Source: Liolophura sinensis
Lineage: Eukaryota > Mollusca > Polyplacophora > Chitonida > Chitonidae
NCBI RefSeq assembly: GCF_032854445.1
Contig: NC_088304.1
Coordinates: 5,704,001-5,768,000, forward strand
Direction: 5' to 3'
DNA length: 64,000 bases
In this document: piece after piece, positions 46,301-52,366 of the stretch
Layout: the number at the start of each line of letters is the position of its first letter
Numbering within the stretch: position 1 is the first letter of the stretch
Translations under genes and position numbers: made by a program
The notes under the pieces: generated by a model
What the model saw: only the letters and a program-made list of their open reading frames with translations
What the model was told of the DNA's origin: nothing
Database searches by the model: none

Positions 46301-49221
46301 TCAGTCAGTCAATCAATCAATCAATCCATCAGTGGTATTCCAAAGTCAATCAATGAACGAACGGTATTCCATAGTTAATCAATGGTGTTCCATGGTCAAT
46401 CAATATTGTTCCATGGTCAATCAATGTTGTTCCATGGTCAATCAGTGGTGTTCCATGGTCAATCAATGGTGTTCCATGGTCAATCAATGGTGTTCCATGG
46501 CCAATTAATGTTGTTCCATGGTCAATCAATATTGTTCCATGGTCAATCAGTGTTGTTCCATGGTCAATCAATGAATGAATGGTATTCCATAGTTAATCAA
46601 TGGTGTTCCATGGTCAATCAATGGTGTTCCATGGTCAATTAATGTTGTTCCATGGTCAATCAATATTGTTCCATGGTCAATTAATATTGTTCCATGGTCA
46701 ATCAATGATGTTCCATGGTCAATCAATGTTGTTCCATGGTAAATCAATGGTGTTCCACGGTCAATCAGTGATGTTCCATGGTCAATGAAGGGTGTTCCAT
46801 GGTCAATTAATGTTGTTCCATGGTCAATCAATATTGTTCCATGGTCAATCAGTGTTGTTCCATGGTCAATCAATGAATGAATGGTATTCCATAGTTAATC
46901 AATGGTGTTCCATGGTCAATCAATGATGTTCCATAGTCAATCAATGTTGTTCCATGGTCAATCAATGTTGTTCCATGGTCAATCAATGTTGTTTCATGGT
47001 CAATCAGTGGTGTTCCATGGTTAATCAATGGTGTTCCATGGTCAATCAGTGGTGTTCCATGGTCAATCAATGGTGTTCCATGGTCAATCAGTGTTGTTCC
47101 ATAGTCAATCAATGGTGTTCCATGGTCAATCAGTGTTGTTTCATGGTCTATCAGTGGTGTTAAATGGTCAATCAATGAACAAATGGTATTCCATAGTTAA
47201 TCAATGGCGTTCCATGGCCAATCAATGGTGTTCCATGGTCAATCAATGTTGTTCCATGGTCAATCAATGTTGTTCCATAGTCAATCAATGGTGTTCCATA
47301 GTCAATCAGTGGTGTTCCATGGTCTATCAGTGGTGTTCCATGGTCAATCAATAGTGTTCCATGGTCAATCAATGGTGTTCCATGGTCAATCAATGAATGA
47401 ATGGTATTCCATAGTCAATAAATGGTGTTCCATGGTCAATCAATGGTGTTCCATGGTCACAATGGTATTCCACGGTCCCAATGGTATGCCATGGTCACAA
47501 TGGTATTCCACGGTCACAATGGTATGCCATGGTCACAATGGTATTCCATGGTCACAATGGTATTCCATGGTCACAATGGTATTCCACAGTCACAATGGTA
47601 TTCCACGGTCATAATGGTATTCCATGGTCACAATGGTATTCCACGGTCACAATGGTATTCCACGGTCACAATGGTATTCCACGGTTACAATAGTATTCCA
47701 CGGTCACAATGGTATGCCATGGTCACAATGGTATTCCACGGTTACAATGGCATGCCACGGTCACAATGGTATTCCACGGTCACAATGGTATTCCACGGTC
47801 ACAATGGTATTCCATGGTCACAATGGTATTCCATGGTCACAATGGTATTCCACAGTCACAATGGTATTCCATGGTCACAATGGTATTCCACGGTCACAAT
47901 GGCATGCCACGGTCACAATGGTATGCCATGGTCACAATGGTATTCCACGGTCACAATGGTATTCCACGGTTACAATGGTATTCCACGGTTACAATGGTAT
48001 TCCACGGTCACAATGGTATGCCATGGTCACAATGGTATTCCACGGTCACAATGGTATGCCACGGTCACAATGGTATTCCACGGTCACAATGGCATGCCAC
48101 AGTCACAATGGTATGCCATGGTCACAATAGTATGCCACAGTCACAATGGTATGCCAATGTCACAATGGTATGCCAATGTCACAATGGTATTCCACGGTCA
48201 CAATGTTATTCCACGGTCACAATGGTATTCCATGGTCACAATGGTATTCCACAGTCACAATGGTATTCCATGGTCACAATGGTATTCCATGGTCACAATG
48301 GTATTCCACGGTCACAATGGTATTCCACGGTCACAATGGTATTTCATGGTCACAATGGTATGCCACGGTCACAATGGTATTCCATGGTCAAATAATTAAT
48401 AATTCTTCTTATCAAGAAACAAAATTAATGTGGTATTTCCTCTGACCAACAGGTGATAAACTTTCTTGCAAGAGACACACAGATGCCCTACTGGCAGATG
48501 GCGAGTGACCTCAGAGAGAACAGAGGTAAAGCTACTGTCAAACTATTGAAGGCTGGATTTGAATCTGGGACATTATTGGTCAGATGTCTGATATTTTATT
48601 TCCTAATCTATTGTTGGGTAAACAATAGATTTAGATTTTGGAGATAGATCTCCAGGTCTACTGATTGGTCCATTGGCATAATGAAGAATTTTTCACAGTG
48701 AACGTCAGTTTTATCGTTGTGGAAGAAACCAGAACGCCATGGGTAAATAAACCAGTGACCTTTGCAAAGTTATTGACAAAGTTCCCCATGTGGGATGTTC
48801 AGGCGTGCACACCATACTGGTGAATAAACATGTGGTCCTCAGAAAATAAGACTGCAAATGGACGCATGAGAGCTTTTGACAGGTTATTGTCACAAAACAG
48901 GACCCTGATGGAGGCGACAATGGTACACTACCAGCTCACAAAACAGGACCCTGATGGAGGCGACAATGGTACACGGCCAGCTCACAAAACAGGACCCTGA
49001 TGGAGGCGACAATGGTACACTGCCAGCTCACCTTAACACCAGGTTGTCCACTTGCCCTCACTTCTCTTCTCACACTCGGCAGTGAGGTTTTCATCTTGCG
49101 CTCTGCCTCCATCTCCTTCTGTATGACAGCCGACTGCTGTTCAATCTCACGCGCATTCCTAGCCACTTCCTCGTCCGTTTGCTCGTAAGGGTCTGTTTGT
49201 CCATCACTCTGTGCACCTGAT
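22072..49221 (-). CDS. Gene 2: long coiled-coil protein (spliced, ~21 exons)
   Basis: Consecutive minus-strand exons join in consistent phase to about 2.94 kb, or about 980 residues. After a short acidic N-terminal part (SDGQTDPYEQTDEEVARNAR), almost every exon is heptad-rich and strongly charged (for example KTRLEEIQGERDELHQNL, QKLEDQLQQVREKTRRETEK). A non-coiled break occurs at the 34316/33646 junction (EECRRTAAVLGLAPRKIHIM then SGGTELSVPAGHRRKVTT), after which ALANLRACNEELRSQV resumes the coil. The last exon is Ser/Pro/Phe-rich with repeated SFS motifs. The architecture resembles centrosomal or ciliary scaffold proteins, but I recognise no specific family. The first exon(s) upstream of 49221 and a definite start codon were not found. 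The C-terminus is either the read-through stop at 22051 or an unseen exon. Confidence 0.8.
22383..22625. mobile_element. Degenerate copy of the TAATTCCTCAACC MITE
   Basis: TTTCTCAACCTTTATGC start, TGATTTTGGAGGCAAAACTT core and TTTATCAGTCTACACAGAAC segment, all shared in order with the copy at 22641. The right TIR is not clear. Confidence 0.55.
22641..22847. mobile_element. MITE, TAATTCCTCAACC family
   Basis: Left TIR TAATTCCTCAACCTTTT and right end GTGGAAGAATTA (its approximate complement). The interior shares TTTTGGAGACAAAATTACAT, GGATTGGCCAGTTTCAGGG and GCCTTCAGAATATGCTT with copies at 31539 and 60424. No ORF, about 200 bp. Confidence 0.75.
23165..23356 (-). CDS. Gene 2 exon 20
   Basis: Acceptor CCATCTCTAG, donor GTAATT, phase 0/0, 64 codons. 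A Ser/Pro start (QMSPGSQQASPSPNP), then the coil EQRAKNAEKEAEFAESRANR and an ending TLTHQSK. Confidence 0.85.
23839..24782 (+). pseudogene. Tc1/mariner-type transposase relic
   Basis: In broken frames, the + strand of a gene 2 intron encodes recognisable pieces in the correct order. These are an N-terminal HTH-like part (AHIVRTFGYSRVTVSNLVHR), RTLDLRNRFLTVTSL with QQTMSRRLMADGIRAY, the first catalytic box FTDESRFCLFRADG, and MVWGGICGDERTRLV. Next come NARYDTVQVVQNFLD, where the usual Asp of QDNAR is replaced by Glu, and SIEHLWDIMGHRVRQG with the third acidic residue kept. At least two frameshifts and several in-frame stops (for example TGA after GIRAY at 24105) make it non-functional. Clear terminal inverted repeats were not found. 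Confidence 0.85.
25480..26560. repeat. ~28-bp minisatellite (AGAGGGGATATAAGGTGCTA)
   Basis: About 1.1 kb of degenerate units, each combining AGAGGGGATATAAGGTGCTA with AATATCAC, in a gene 2 intron. Unit variants (GGGCTAAATTTC, GTTGTTAAATATCTCC) recur in blocks near 25600-25640 and 25760-25805, suggesting duplication of groups of units. Confidence 0.9.
27117..27155 (-). CDS. Gene 2 putative 39-nt microexon
   Basis: A phase 0/0 candidate between TGATGTACAG and GTAATC encoding QMQREWHKRCEEY, coil-like in the manner of its neighbours. The donor is not strong, and an alternative donor 2 nt earlier (GTATGT) would break the frame. Exons 18 and 20 also join in phase without it. Confidence 0.4.
27949..28625. 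repeat. 76-bp tandem array, ~9 units
   Basis: Highly similar 76-bp units starting GACTACACCAACAGCCACAC and ending TGTAACTTCATGTA (units at 27951, 28027, 28103 and onward). It is in the intron just downstream of gene 2 exon 17 and ends about 120 bp from exon 18. Low divergence implies recent amplification. Confidence 0.92.
28747..28852 (-). CDS. Gene 2 exon 18
   Basis: Acceptor TTTCTCATACAG, donor GTAAGA. The first base completes Lys, then RQKKQADCQQSLERVNATQQ and a coil to EREVARLAQ. Confidence 0.85.
29561..29811 (+). mobile_element. Near full-length tRNA-derived SINE
   Basis: The head resembles a tRNA with A box TGGCTGAGGTGGTTAGCG (29571-29588) and a B-box-like GAGTTCAAGTGC (29639-29650). 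The interval between them is long, as in Ser/Leu-type tRNAs. The body has GGGAAGGTCTGGAAGCAACC and CTCCCACCATAATGCTGGCC; the tail has TATAAGTGAAATATTCTTGA. The best reference copy in the window. Confidence 0.8.
30307..30479 (-). CDS. Gene 2 exon 17
   Basis: Acceptor TGTCTTCCAG, donor GTAAAA (weak), exit phase 2. HVEEINKMVAVQSRDKTLQ, then WQKENVVRQMKHDVRMWKED and RKFAVKLQQELQ. Confidence 0.82.
31539..31749. mobile_element. MITE, TAATTCCTCAACC family
   Basis: TAATTCCTCAACCTATTC at the left and AAAAGGTTGAAGAATTA at the right form clear TIRs. The interior is shared with 22641 and 60424 (GGGAGACAAAGCTATATTGG, TTTATCAGACTACACAGAAT). Confidence 0.78.
32167..32250 (-). CDS. Gene 2 exon 16
   Basis: Acceptor CGTTTTTCTAG, donor GTAGGT, phase 0/0, 28 codons. 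DDAIDQIKKKMEQEKLHEMD then SLKERLIK. Confidence 0.85.
32632..32810 (-). mobile_element. Truncated SINE
   Basis: A T-rich tail, then GTTTTTAGCCAGTACTCAAA, AATATTTCATTCACAGGACA and GGAGAGGAAGCCAGTCTGAG. It lacks the A-box end. Confidence 0.7.
32984..33088 (-). CDS. Gene 2 exon 15
   Basis: Acceptor TTGAATGCAG, donor GTCAGT, phase 0/0, 35 codons. ANLRACNEELRSQVMEMSQM then ESQRSALMYAQRDK. Confidence 0.88.
33240..33470 (-). mobile_element. Divergent SINE remnant
   Basis: TTTATCTGATTTTTAAATAA, GCCATACACAAATTTTTCAT, then the related-variant body (ACCAACCTTTGGTCAGTTAG, GAAAGGCAAGTGGTCTTCAG), also seen at 48670-48850. Confidence 0.5.
33646..33715 (-). CDS. Gene 2 exon 14
   Basis: Acceptor TTTTGTTTTATTAG, donor GTCAGT. 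The first base completes Asn, then FQSGGTELSVPAGHRRKV and TTSAL. It is needed to restore phase between exons 13 and 15. Non-coiled linker. Confidence 0.7.
34030..34203 (+). mobile_element. 3' half of a SINE
   Basis: GGGAAGCCCCAGAGGAAGAG, CTCCCACCATAATGCTGGAC, TATAAGTGCAAAATTCTTTT, ending in an AAATA repeat (AATAAATAAATAAATAA). Confidence 0.7.
34316..34536 (-). CDS. Gene 2 exon 13
   Basis: Acceptor TTTTATTTGTCAG, donor GTAAGT, exit phase 2. A coil (MIDRQGEELNKLRSIKM) is followed by INEECRRTAAVLGLAPRKIH, the most distinctive non-repetitive motif of the protein and the best probe for family assignment. Confidence 0.88.
34640..35165. repeat. ~38-bp minisatellite
   Basis: About 13 units of GTGACTGGGTGGGGTGTCAC followed by a TCTGGTGTCAGTATCTT half, with moderate divergence, in the intron between gene 2 exons 12 and 13. 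Confidence 0.9.
35345..35476 (-). CDS. Gene 2 exon 12
   Basis: Acceptor TTTGTTTACAG, donor GTATGG, phase 0/0, 44 codons. ELEEQKSLVHDSVKDKLQAV and MERQADMETLRDTVIK. Confidence 0.88.
36951..37133 (-). CDS. Gene 2 exon 11
   Basis: Acceptor CATTTTCTAG, donor GTAACT, phase 0/0, 61 codons. AQTVIRKERQVLENERDWLK, later EELECRDAQVKQLKEEILRL. Confidence 0.88.
37292..37558 (-). mobile_element. Near full-length SINE
   Basis: Runs from TTTATTTGTTTGACTGGTG through TTTTACGCCGTACTCAAGAA and CCCGGGGGAAACCCACGACC to GGACTTGAACTCACAGC (B-box side) and ACTAACCAACTGAGCCAATG (A-box side). The order is the reverse complement of the copy at 29561. Confidence 0.82.
38092..38193 (-). CDS. Gene 2 exon 10
   Basis: Acceptor TTCTTGTTGCAG, donor GTGAGA, phase 0/0, 34 codons: VKDDQIQKLEDQLQQVREK then TRRETEKIKEASVEQ. 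Confidence 0.88.
38620..38822 (-). mobile_element. Truncated SINE
   Basis: TGGTGTTTAATGGCGTACTC, AGAATATTTTATTTATAC, GGCGGCCAGCCGTGGGAGG, GGGGACCTGAACTCACAATA. Same orientation as 37292. Confidence 0.72.
38933..38992 (-). mobile_element. SINE tail fragment beside exon 9
   Basis: TATTTGATTGGTGTTTTACG and TACTCAAGAATATTTCACTA only. It ends about 35 bp before the boundary of gene 2 exon 9, within the first intronic bases after the donor. Confidence 0.65.
39027..39185 (-). CDS. Gene 2 exon 9
   Basis: Acceptor TCTCGTTAG, donor GTAAGC, phase 0/0, 53 codons. QRALETLRGQLEEEKRESL and TRRLAELGEKAA. A truncated SINE tail ends about 40 bp past the donor. Confidence 0.88.
39477..39582 (-). CDS. Gene 2 exon 8
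   Basis: Acceptor TTTTTTCCAG, donor GTAAGA. The first base completes Arg, then GQLESAAQKLLEEHQKREGT, ending LQSLRKDT. Confidence 0.85.
40144..40322 (-). CDS. Gene 2 exon 7
   Basis: Acceptor CCAAACAG, donor GTTTGT, exit phase 2. EKSQLFKDLQEKAKRESFN, later EMAAQILRLEEDVRVRDE. Confidence 0.88.
40898..41023 (-). CDS. Gene 2 exon 6
   Basis: Acceptor TGTCGCCAG, donor GTCAGT, phase 0/0, 42 codons. EMENLKTRLEEIQGERDEL then a coil to KEKAMIVQ. Confidence 0.88.
41298..41348 (-). mobile_element. SINE tail fragment
   Basis: TTTATTTATTTGGTTGAAG and GTGTCGTACTCAGGATTATT only; an intron fragment. Confidence 0.5.
42188..42352 (-). CDS. Gene 2 exon 5
   Basis: Acceptor GTTTTATCCAG, donor GTCAGT, phase 0/0, 55 codons. 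Coiled coil including LQLERNELIRQLDSVKQAL. Confidence 0.88.
42674..42832 (-). mobile_element. Truncated SINE
   Basis: TTATTTGATTGGTGTTTTAC, AAGAATATTTCACCTTTACC, TAGGAGGAAACCAGGCAGAG, GGTTGCAGGTAGATCTTCCC. Confidence 0.72.
43031..43202 (-). CDS. Gene 2 exon 4
   Basis: Acceptor GTTTTATAG, donor GTAATG. The first base completes Arg, then TQLMLTEFKRDNAVKELEKS and further heptads to SLGITMEE. Confidence 0.85.
43779..43982. mobile_element. MITE, TAATTCCTCAACC family
   Basis: TATTCCTCAGCCTTTTGG at the left, AAAAGCTTGAAGGGTTA at the right. Shared interior (GAAGACAACGGTTGGGTTTG, TGACCAGTCTACACAGAATA). More diverged than 31539. Confidence 0.7.
44440..44672 (+). mobile_element. SINE, diverged head
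   Basis: GAGTCTTAAGTCTATGCAGT, CACTGTGAGTTCACGTGAAC (B-box region), GGGAAGGTCTGGCAGAAACC, CCCACCATGATGCTGGCCAC, tail AAGTATTCTTGAC. It directly abuts the MITE at 44674. Confidence 0.65.
44674..44860. mobile_element. MITE, TAATTCCTCAACC family
   Basis: TAAATCTTCAACCTTTTCC left and GAAAAGGTTGAAGAATTA right TIRs. Its interior is the most diverged of the set. Confidence 0.65.
45592..45695 (-). CDS. Gene 2 exon 3
   Basis: Acceptor TTCCCTCCCCAG, donor GTATTG, exit phase 2. Coiled coil RELHRLDENIKGCHADLK followed by RLETLVKERREQAEDA. Confidence 0.85.
45880..46012. repeat. 21-bp minisatellite derived from a SINE tail
   Basis: Six units of GACTAGTGTCATATAAGTG plus AT/AC. The right end continues into TATAAGTGAAATATTCTTGA, the SINE tail. 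The left end, TTCCTCCTAGTAAAAACCTG, resembles the SINE body before the tail. Confidence 0.85.
46096..46155 (-). CDS. Gene 2 exon 2
   Basis: A 60-nt phase 0/0 exon with acceptor TTGTTCTCAG and donor GTGAGG. Acidic: NVEFEMTCENDIDGDIDMKQ. The intron upstream contains the 2.1-kb minisatellite. Confidence 0.8.
46340..47455. repeat. 21-bp minisatellite with higher-order spacing
   Basis: Tandem GTTCCATGGTCAATCAATG units (21 bp) in a gene 2 intron. A distinct variant (AATGAATGGTATTCCATAG type) starts at 46353, 46571, 46873, 47175 and 47393, at intervals of 218, 302, 302 and 218 bp; the difference of 84 bp is exactly four units. A CAAT-rich lead-in (AATCAATCAATCAATC) precedes it. Confidence 0.93.
47455..48392. 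repeat. 19-bp minisatellite continuing the 21-bp array
   Basis: About 49 tandem units such as GGTATTCCACGGTCACAAT (19 bp), with CATGG/CACGG and ATTCC/ATGCC variants. It abuts the 21-bp array without a gap and differs by a two-base loss in the CAATCAATG part. Open in several frames because the unit has no stop, but not a gene. Confidence 0.93.
48660..48850 (-). repeat. Diverged SINE-variant remnant
   Basis: GCATAATGAAGAATTTTTCA, ACCAGTGACCTTTGCAAAGT, GGTGAATAAACATGTGGTCC. Matches in order the remnant at 33300-33450. Confidence 0.5.
48893..49031. repeat. 46-bp tandem triplication at a splice donor
   Basis: Three near-identical units (GACCCTGATGGAGGCGACAA at 48901, 48947, 48993) run to the donor of gene 2 exon 1. 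Each unit carries the donor-like GTGAGC on the minus strand (at about 49031, 48984 and 48939). Confidence 0.88.
49032..49221 (-). CDS. Gene 2 exon 1 (first recognised)
   Basis: Acceptor TTTCTGTTTTAG, donor GTGAGC. Entry phase 2, exit 0. It encodes SGAQSDGQTDPYEQTDEE through MKTSLPSVRREVRASG. The donor lies at the edge of a 46-bp tandem triplication that copies the donor sequence. Confidence 0.85.
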
Positions 49222-51930
49222 CTAAAACAGAAATTTAAGACATTTTTCAATATATATACTGATAAATATGTGCACAGTTTAGTGTAGATGGTCATAAATT
49301 ATAATCTCCAGGTCTGTATTTTAAGAATACACTAAACACCCACATGTTTTTGTGAAGCTGTCATGTTTTAGGCTTAAGTTTTAGCAGATATTAATTTTGT
49401 CTCATGACATGACAACAGATATAAAACCTGATTCAGTCTCATTCTGACACCTGACATGACACCCACTCAGTCTCTACTCAATACCAGACAGGACACCACA
49501 TCCAGTCTCATTCTGACACCAGACAAGACACTCCACCCAGTCACATTCCGTTATTGTACAGATGTAGAGAGCTTCAGAGAGACATATGTCATTTTAATAA
49601 CGGAGTACTATTTTAAGTGCCATCAACCTAACACTGTAAGCTGGCATGATGACATTTTGGATGACCCTTTATCAAACAGAGTAAATTTAACAACGTTCAG
49701 TTTAAAATAATCTACTGCATGCATAGAAAGACATAATATGACATATATACATATGAAGAAATTTTCGTTTCTTCAATGTTTAAAAACATGCTGCCAGCCA
49801 CGAATAATTTGCCAAGAATAAATAGAGACATATTTTGCATAAAACTAGAAAACATTAAGTGGCAATATATCTCAACTCATCACAATTTAATACAAGCATT
49901 TCAACCAAAACAAGAATACAGCAAGAGCAAGAGCAACACAAACAATAGTTCACACTGTCATAGGATCTTAGAGGAATGATAAACAACAAAACTAACACAG
50001 AAAGGTCAACACATGGGCAAGTCAGTTTTATTTATTAAACACAGAGTGGAAAACCTTATACACAAACAAAACCGTTAATAAACAACATGGGCTTATCATA
50101 AAACAGCCCACATATTTTTTTGTTTGGCTGAAAGGTTGACTATGAGCTTTTACACAGAGTTTAATAACAGCATTTTGTACGTGGGACATTCCATCACAAG
50201 TCTCACTATCTTGTGATCACTTTGGCCTGGGTGATATGAAGCTTATCTTTTACATAATGTACACCCGCTTCCTCTCAGCCATTACTGAAGAACATGAATT
50301 TATGATATGTTTTGCATATTAGCTCCCGACAACAACATTTTGTGAGCCTGATAATGCACTAGAGTATTAGAACATGAGGACACTCAGTCATTGTGTGAAA
50401 TTGTCCAAATGTCTTACACGTAGGTCAAGTTTCAAACAATAGAACTTACTTAAAAACAGAAGCTATCCTCATACTTGTAAACCGATTAAAAATATTTCAA
50501 AAAATTACCATTTGAATAAGGAGCTGTACATACAGTACGTATGCTCATTTCGGGAGGGGGGGGGGGGGCGGTGGTCATGTGCATGCATCATGTACAAGGA
50601 GCGCACAGGGGGAAGGTCATCTATCGTTATACATACGATACAAAAAAAAGATGTAAATGTATAAATACAATATGCGCTACTGTACTAATTAGTAATATTC
50701 GCCATGCATTGGACAGTGATGTCCCGAACAAGGCAGGTGTCGCTGAAGAATTGTGCGGTGTGTGTAATCCGGCTATACTTTTCAGTCATGGCTGATCAGA
50801 ACTGGGAACAGTACCAGACGCTGCTGAGTTCTCATATGAAAGCTAATCCAGATGTGAAAAAGCGGAAGTGCTATGACAATTGTCAGAAGCTTTGGGATGA
50901 GGTGAAAAACAGCGTCAATCTTTATCAGGAGGCCACTGAAAATCTCAAGCAGAGCACAGCCAAACGAATGGCAAAGCTGATGACTGAAATTTCTGGGCTA
51001 ATCTTTCCCTTTCAATTTTATAGAATCAGATTTATTAGAATCAGAGAAGTAGCAGTCGTCAATATTTTGTTAGTGCATTTGTAAGATTGTATGCCTTAGG
51101 TCTGGTATCACCTCACAAAGAGTCCTCCCTACCAAAGTCCTCCATAAATTTGCCGAAAACCCATCCACACTATCCTTGACTGTCTTAGGCAATGTCCTGT
51201 TGTGAGCTTGTTGGCACAGGCATATGGATGGCGTATTCATATTTGCCCATGTATACCAGCCTGATATAATACTACTGGTTGTGGCACGGTCTTTGGTCGC
51301 ATTCTACATTTTGCGGTAGGCATCAATTACGTACATGGGAAGGCAGGGGTGAGGTGGGGTGGGGGTTGGTGGGGGTTTATGTCAAAACGGGGGAGAGGGG
51401 TGTCAAAAAGTTTGGGAATTTGAGCCCACATACTTTATGGGTGACTCCTAACAAATCATCGTTTCTTACCAAATACTGACTGGTAGACATTCTCTCCCCT
51501 GCTTTCATACAACTTGCAGACTAGGATGATTATGCCCCAAAATATTAAGTCCCATCCCCCCCATGGTTAAGTCCCATGGTGACAGCAGCGACATAACATA
51601 TATAGGCATTCATTTCAACTGTTTTCGTGTGGACATGTCAGGGAAATTTTTGTTAACACATCTAGAAAAGGAGATAATCCCCCTCAACAGAAGAAACCAC
51701 AACACTTCTGAAGAGAATACAAATTCAACAAAACTACCTGCCACAACAAGGAGGACTTGTCAGAGTTAAAAGATGTTTTAAAGACAGCAGTCACAACAGA
51801 ATGATATCACAACACCAGAGTTCATCAGAGTATCAATTTATATACTCTACCTGGTGCATCCACTTTTGGAATGAATATAGCTCTAGTCAAGACTCTGTTG
51901 ATAATAGTGTTGACATGTTGCCCTTCAGTT
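49222..51930. other. Intergenic region between genes 2 and 3
   Basis: AT-rich. No 5' exon for gene 2 could be identified with confidence, although one or more must lie here or beyond. It includes a G-run at 50549-50566 and the short + ORF at 50789. Confidence 0.5.
50789..51084 (+). CDS. Isolated short ORF, unknown (possible first exon)
   Basis: ATG at 50789 opens MADQNWEQYQTLLSSHMKAN, then a Lys-rich helical stretch (KKRKCYDNCQKLWDEVKNSV, LKQSTAKRMAKLMTEI). After about residue 73 the sequence turns hydrophobic and random-looking, so an exon end near 51000 or decay is likely. The frame is also open upstream of the ATG. The composition and W-x-x-Y-x-x-L helical pattern look protein-like. I recognise no family; a transposon-encoded DNA-binding fragment is an alternative. 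No neighbouring + exon was found. Confidence 0.4.
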
Positions 51931-51949
51931 CCACTTTGTTAAGAAATTA

Positions 51950-51955
51950 TTTATT
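51950..51955 (-). terminator. Candidate poly(A) signal of gene 3
   Basis: AATAAA on the minus strand, about 410 nt past the gene 3 stop. A position call only. Confidence 0.35.
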
Positions 51956-52136
51956 CCACCATTGCCAAGGTCATAATAAAATCCAAGATGAATACAATAC
52001 TGAAGATAATGTCACTCTTGGCAACAGGTCAGCAAGTCTCTCCATTATATATCAATTCATGCTGTATTAGTTTTTATCAATGTATTAGTTTAAAAAGTAA
52101 GTTTTGGTCTGTGTTGATTTCTCAGTTAAAGAGTGC

Positions 52137-52360
52137 AGAGAGCTGATTTTTGGAATCCAAAGAGAGTTGATTTTGGGAATCCAAAGAGGGTTGACTTTTG
52201 GAATCCAAAGAGAGTTGATTTTGGGAATCCAAAGAGAGTTGATTTTGGGAATCCAAAGAGAGTTGATTTTGGGAATCCAAAGAGAGTTGACTTTTGGAAT
52301 CCAAAGAGAGTTGATTTTGGGAATCCAAAGAGAGTTGATTTTGAGAATCCAAAGAGACTT
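52137..52360. repeat. 24-bp minisatellite in the gene 3 3' UTR
   Basis: Nine to ten units of AAAGAGAGTTGATTTTGGGA plus ATCC, with a CTTTTGG variant every few units. It begins about 10 nt after the gene 3 stop codon on the minus strand. The period is a multiple of three and lacks stops in several frames, so both strands show repetitive ORFs. Confidence 0.92.
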
Positions 52361-52366
52361 TGTTTG

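Noticed and set aside
46275-48445. Repetitive ORFs on both strands, including one of 325 codons
   Set aside because: The 21- and 19-bp units lack stops in several frames. The region is intronic to gene 2, and both strands are open alike.
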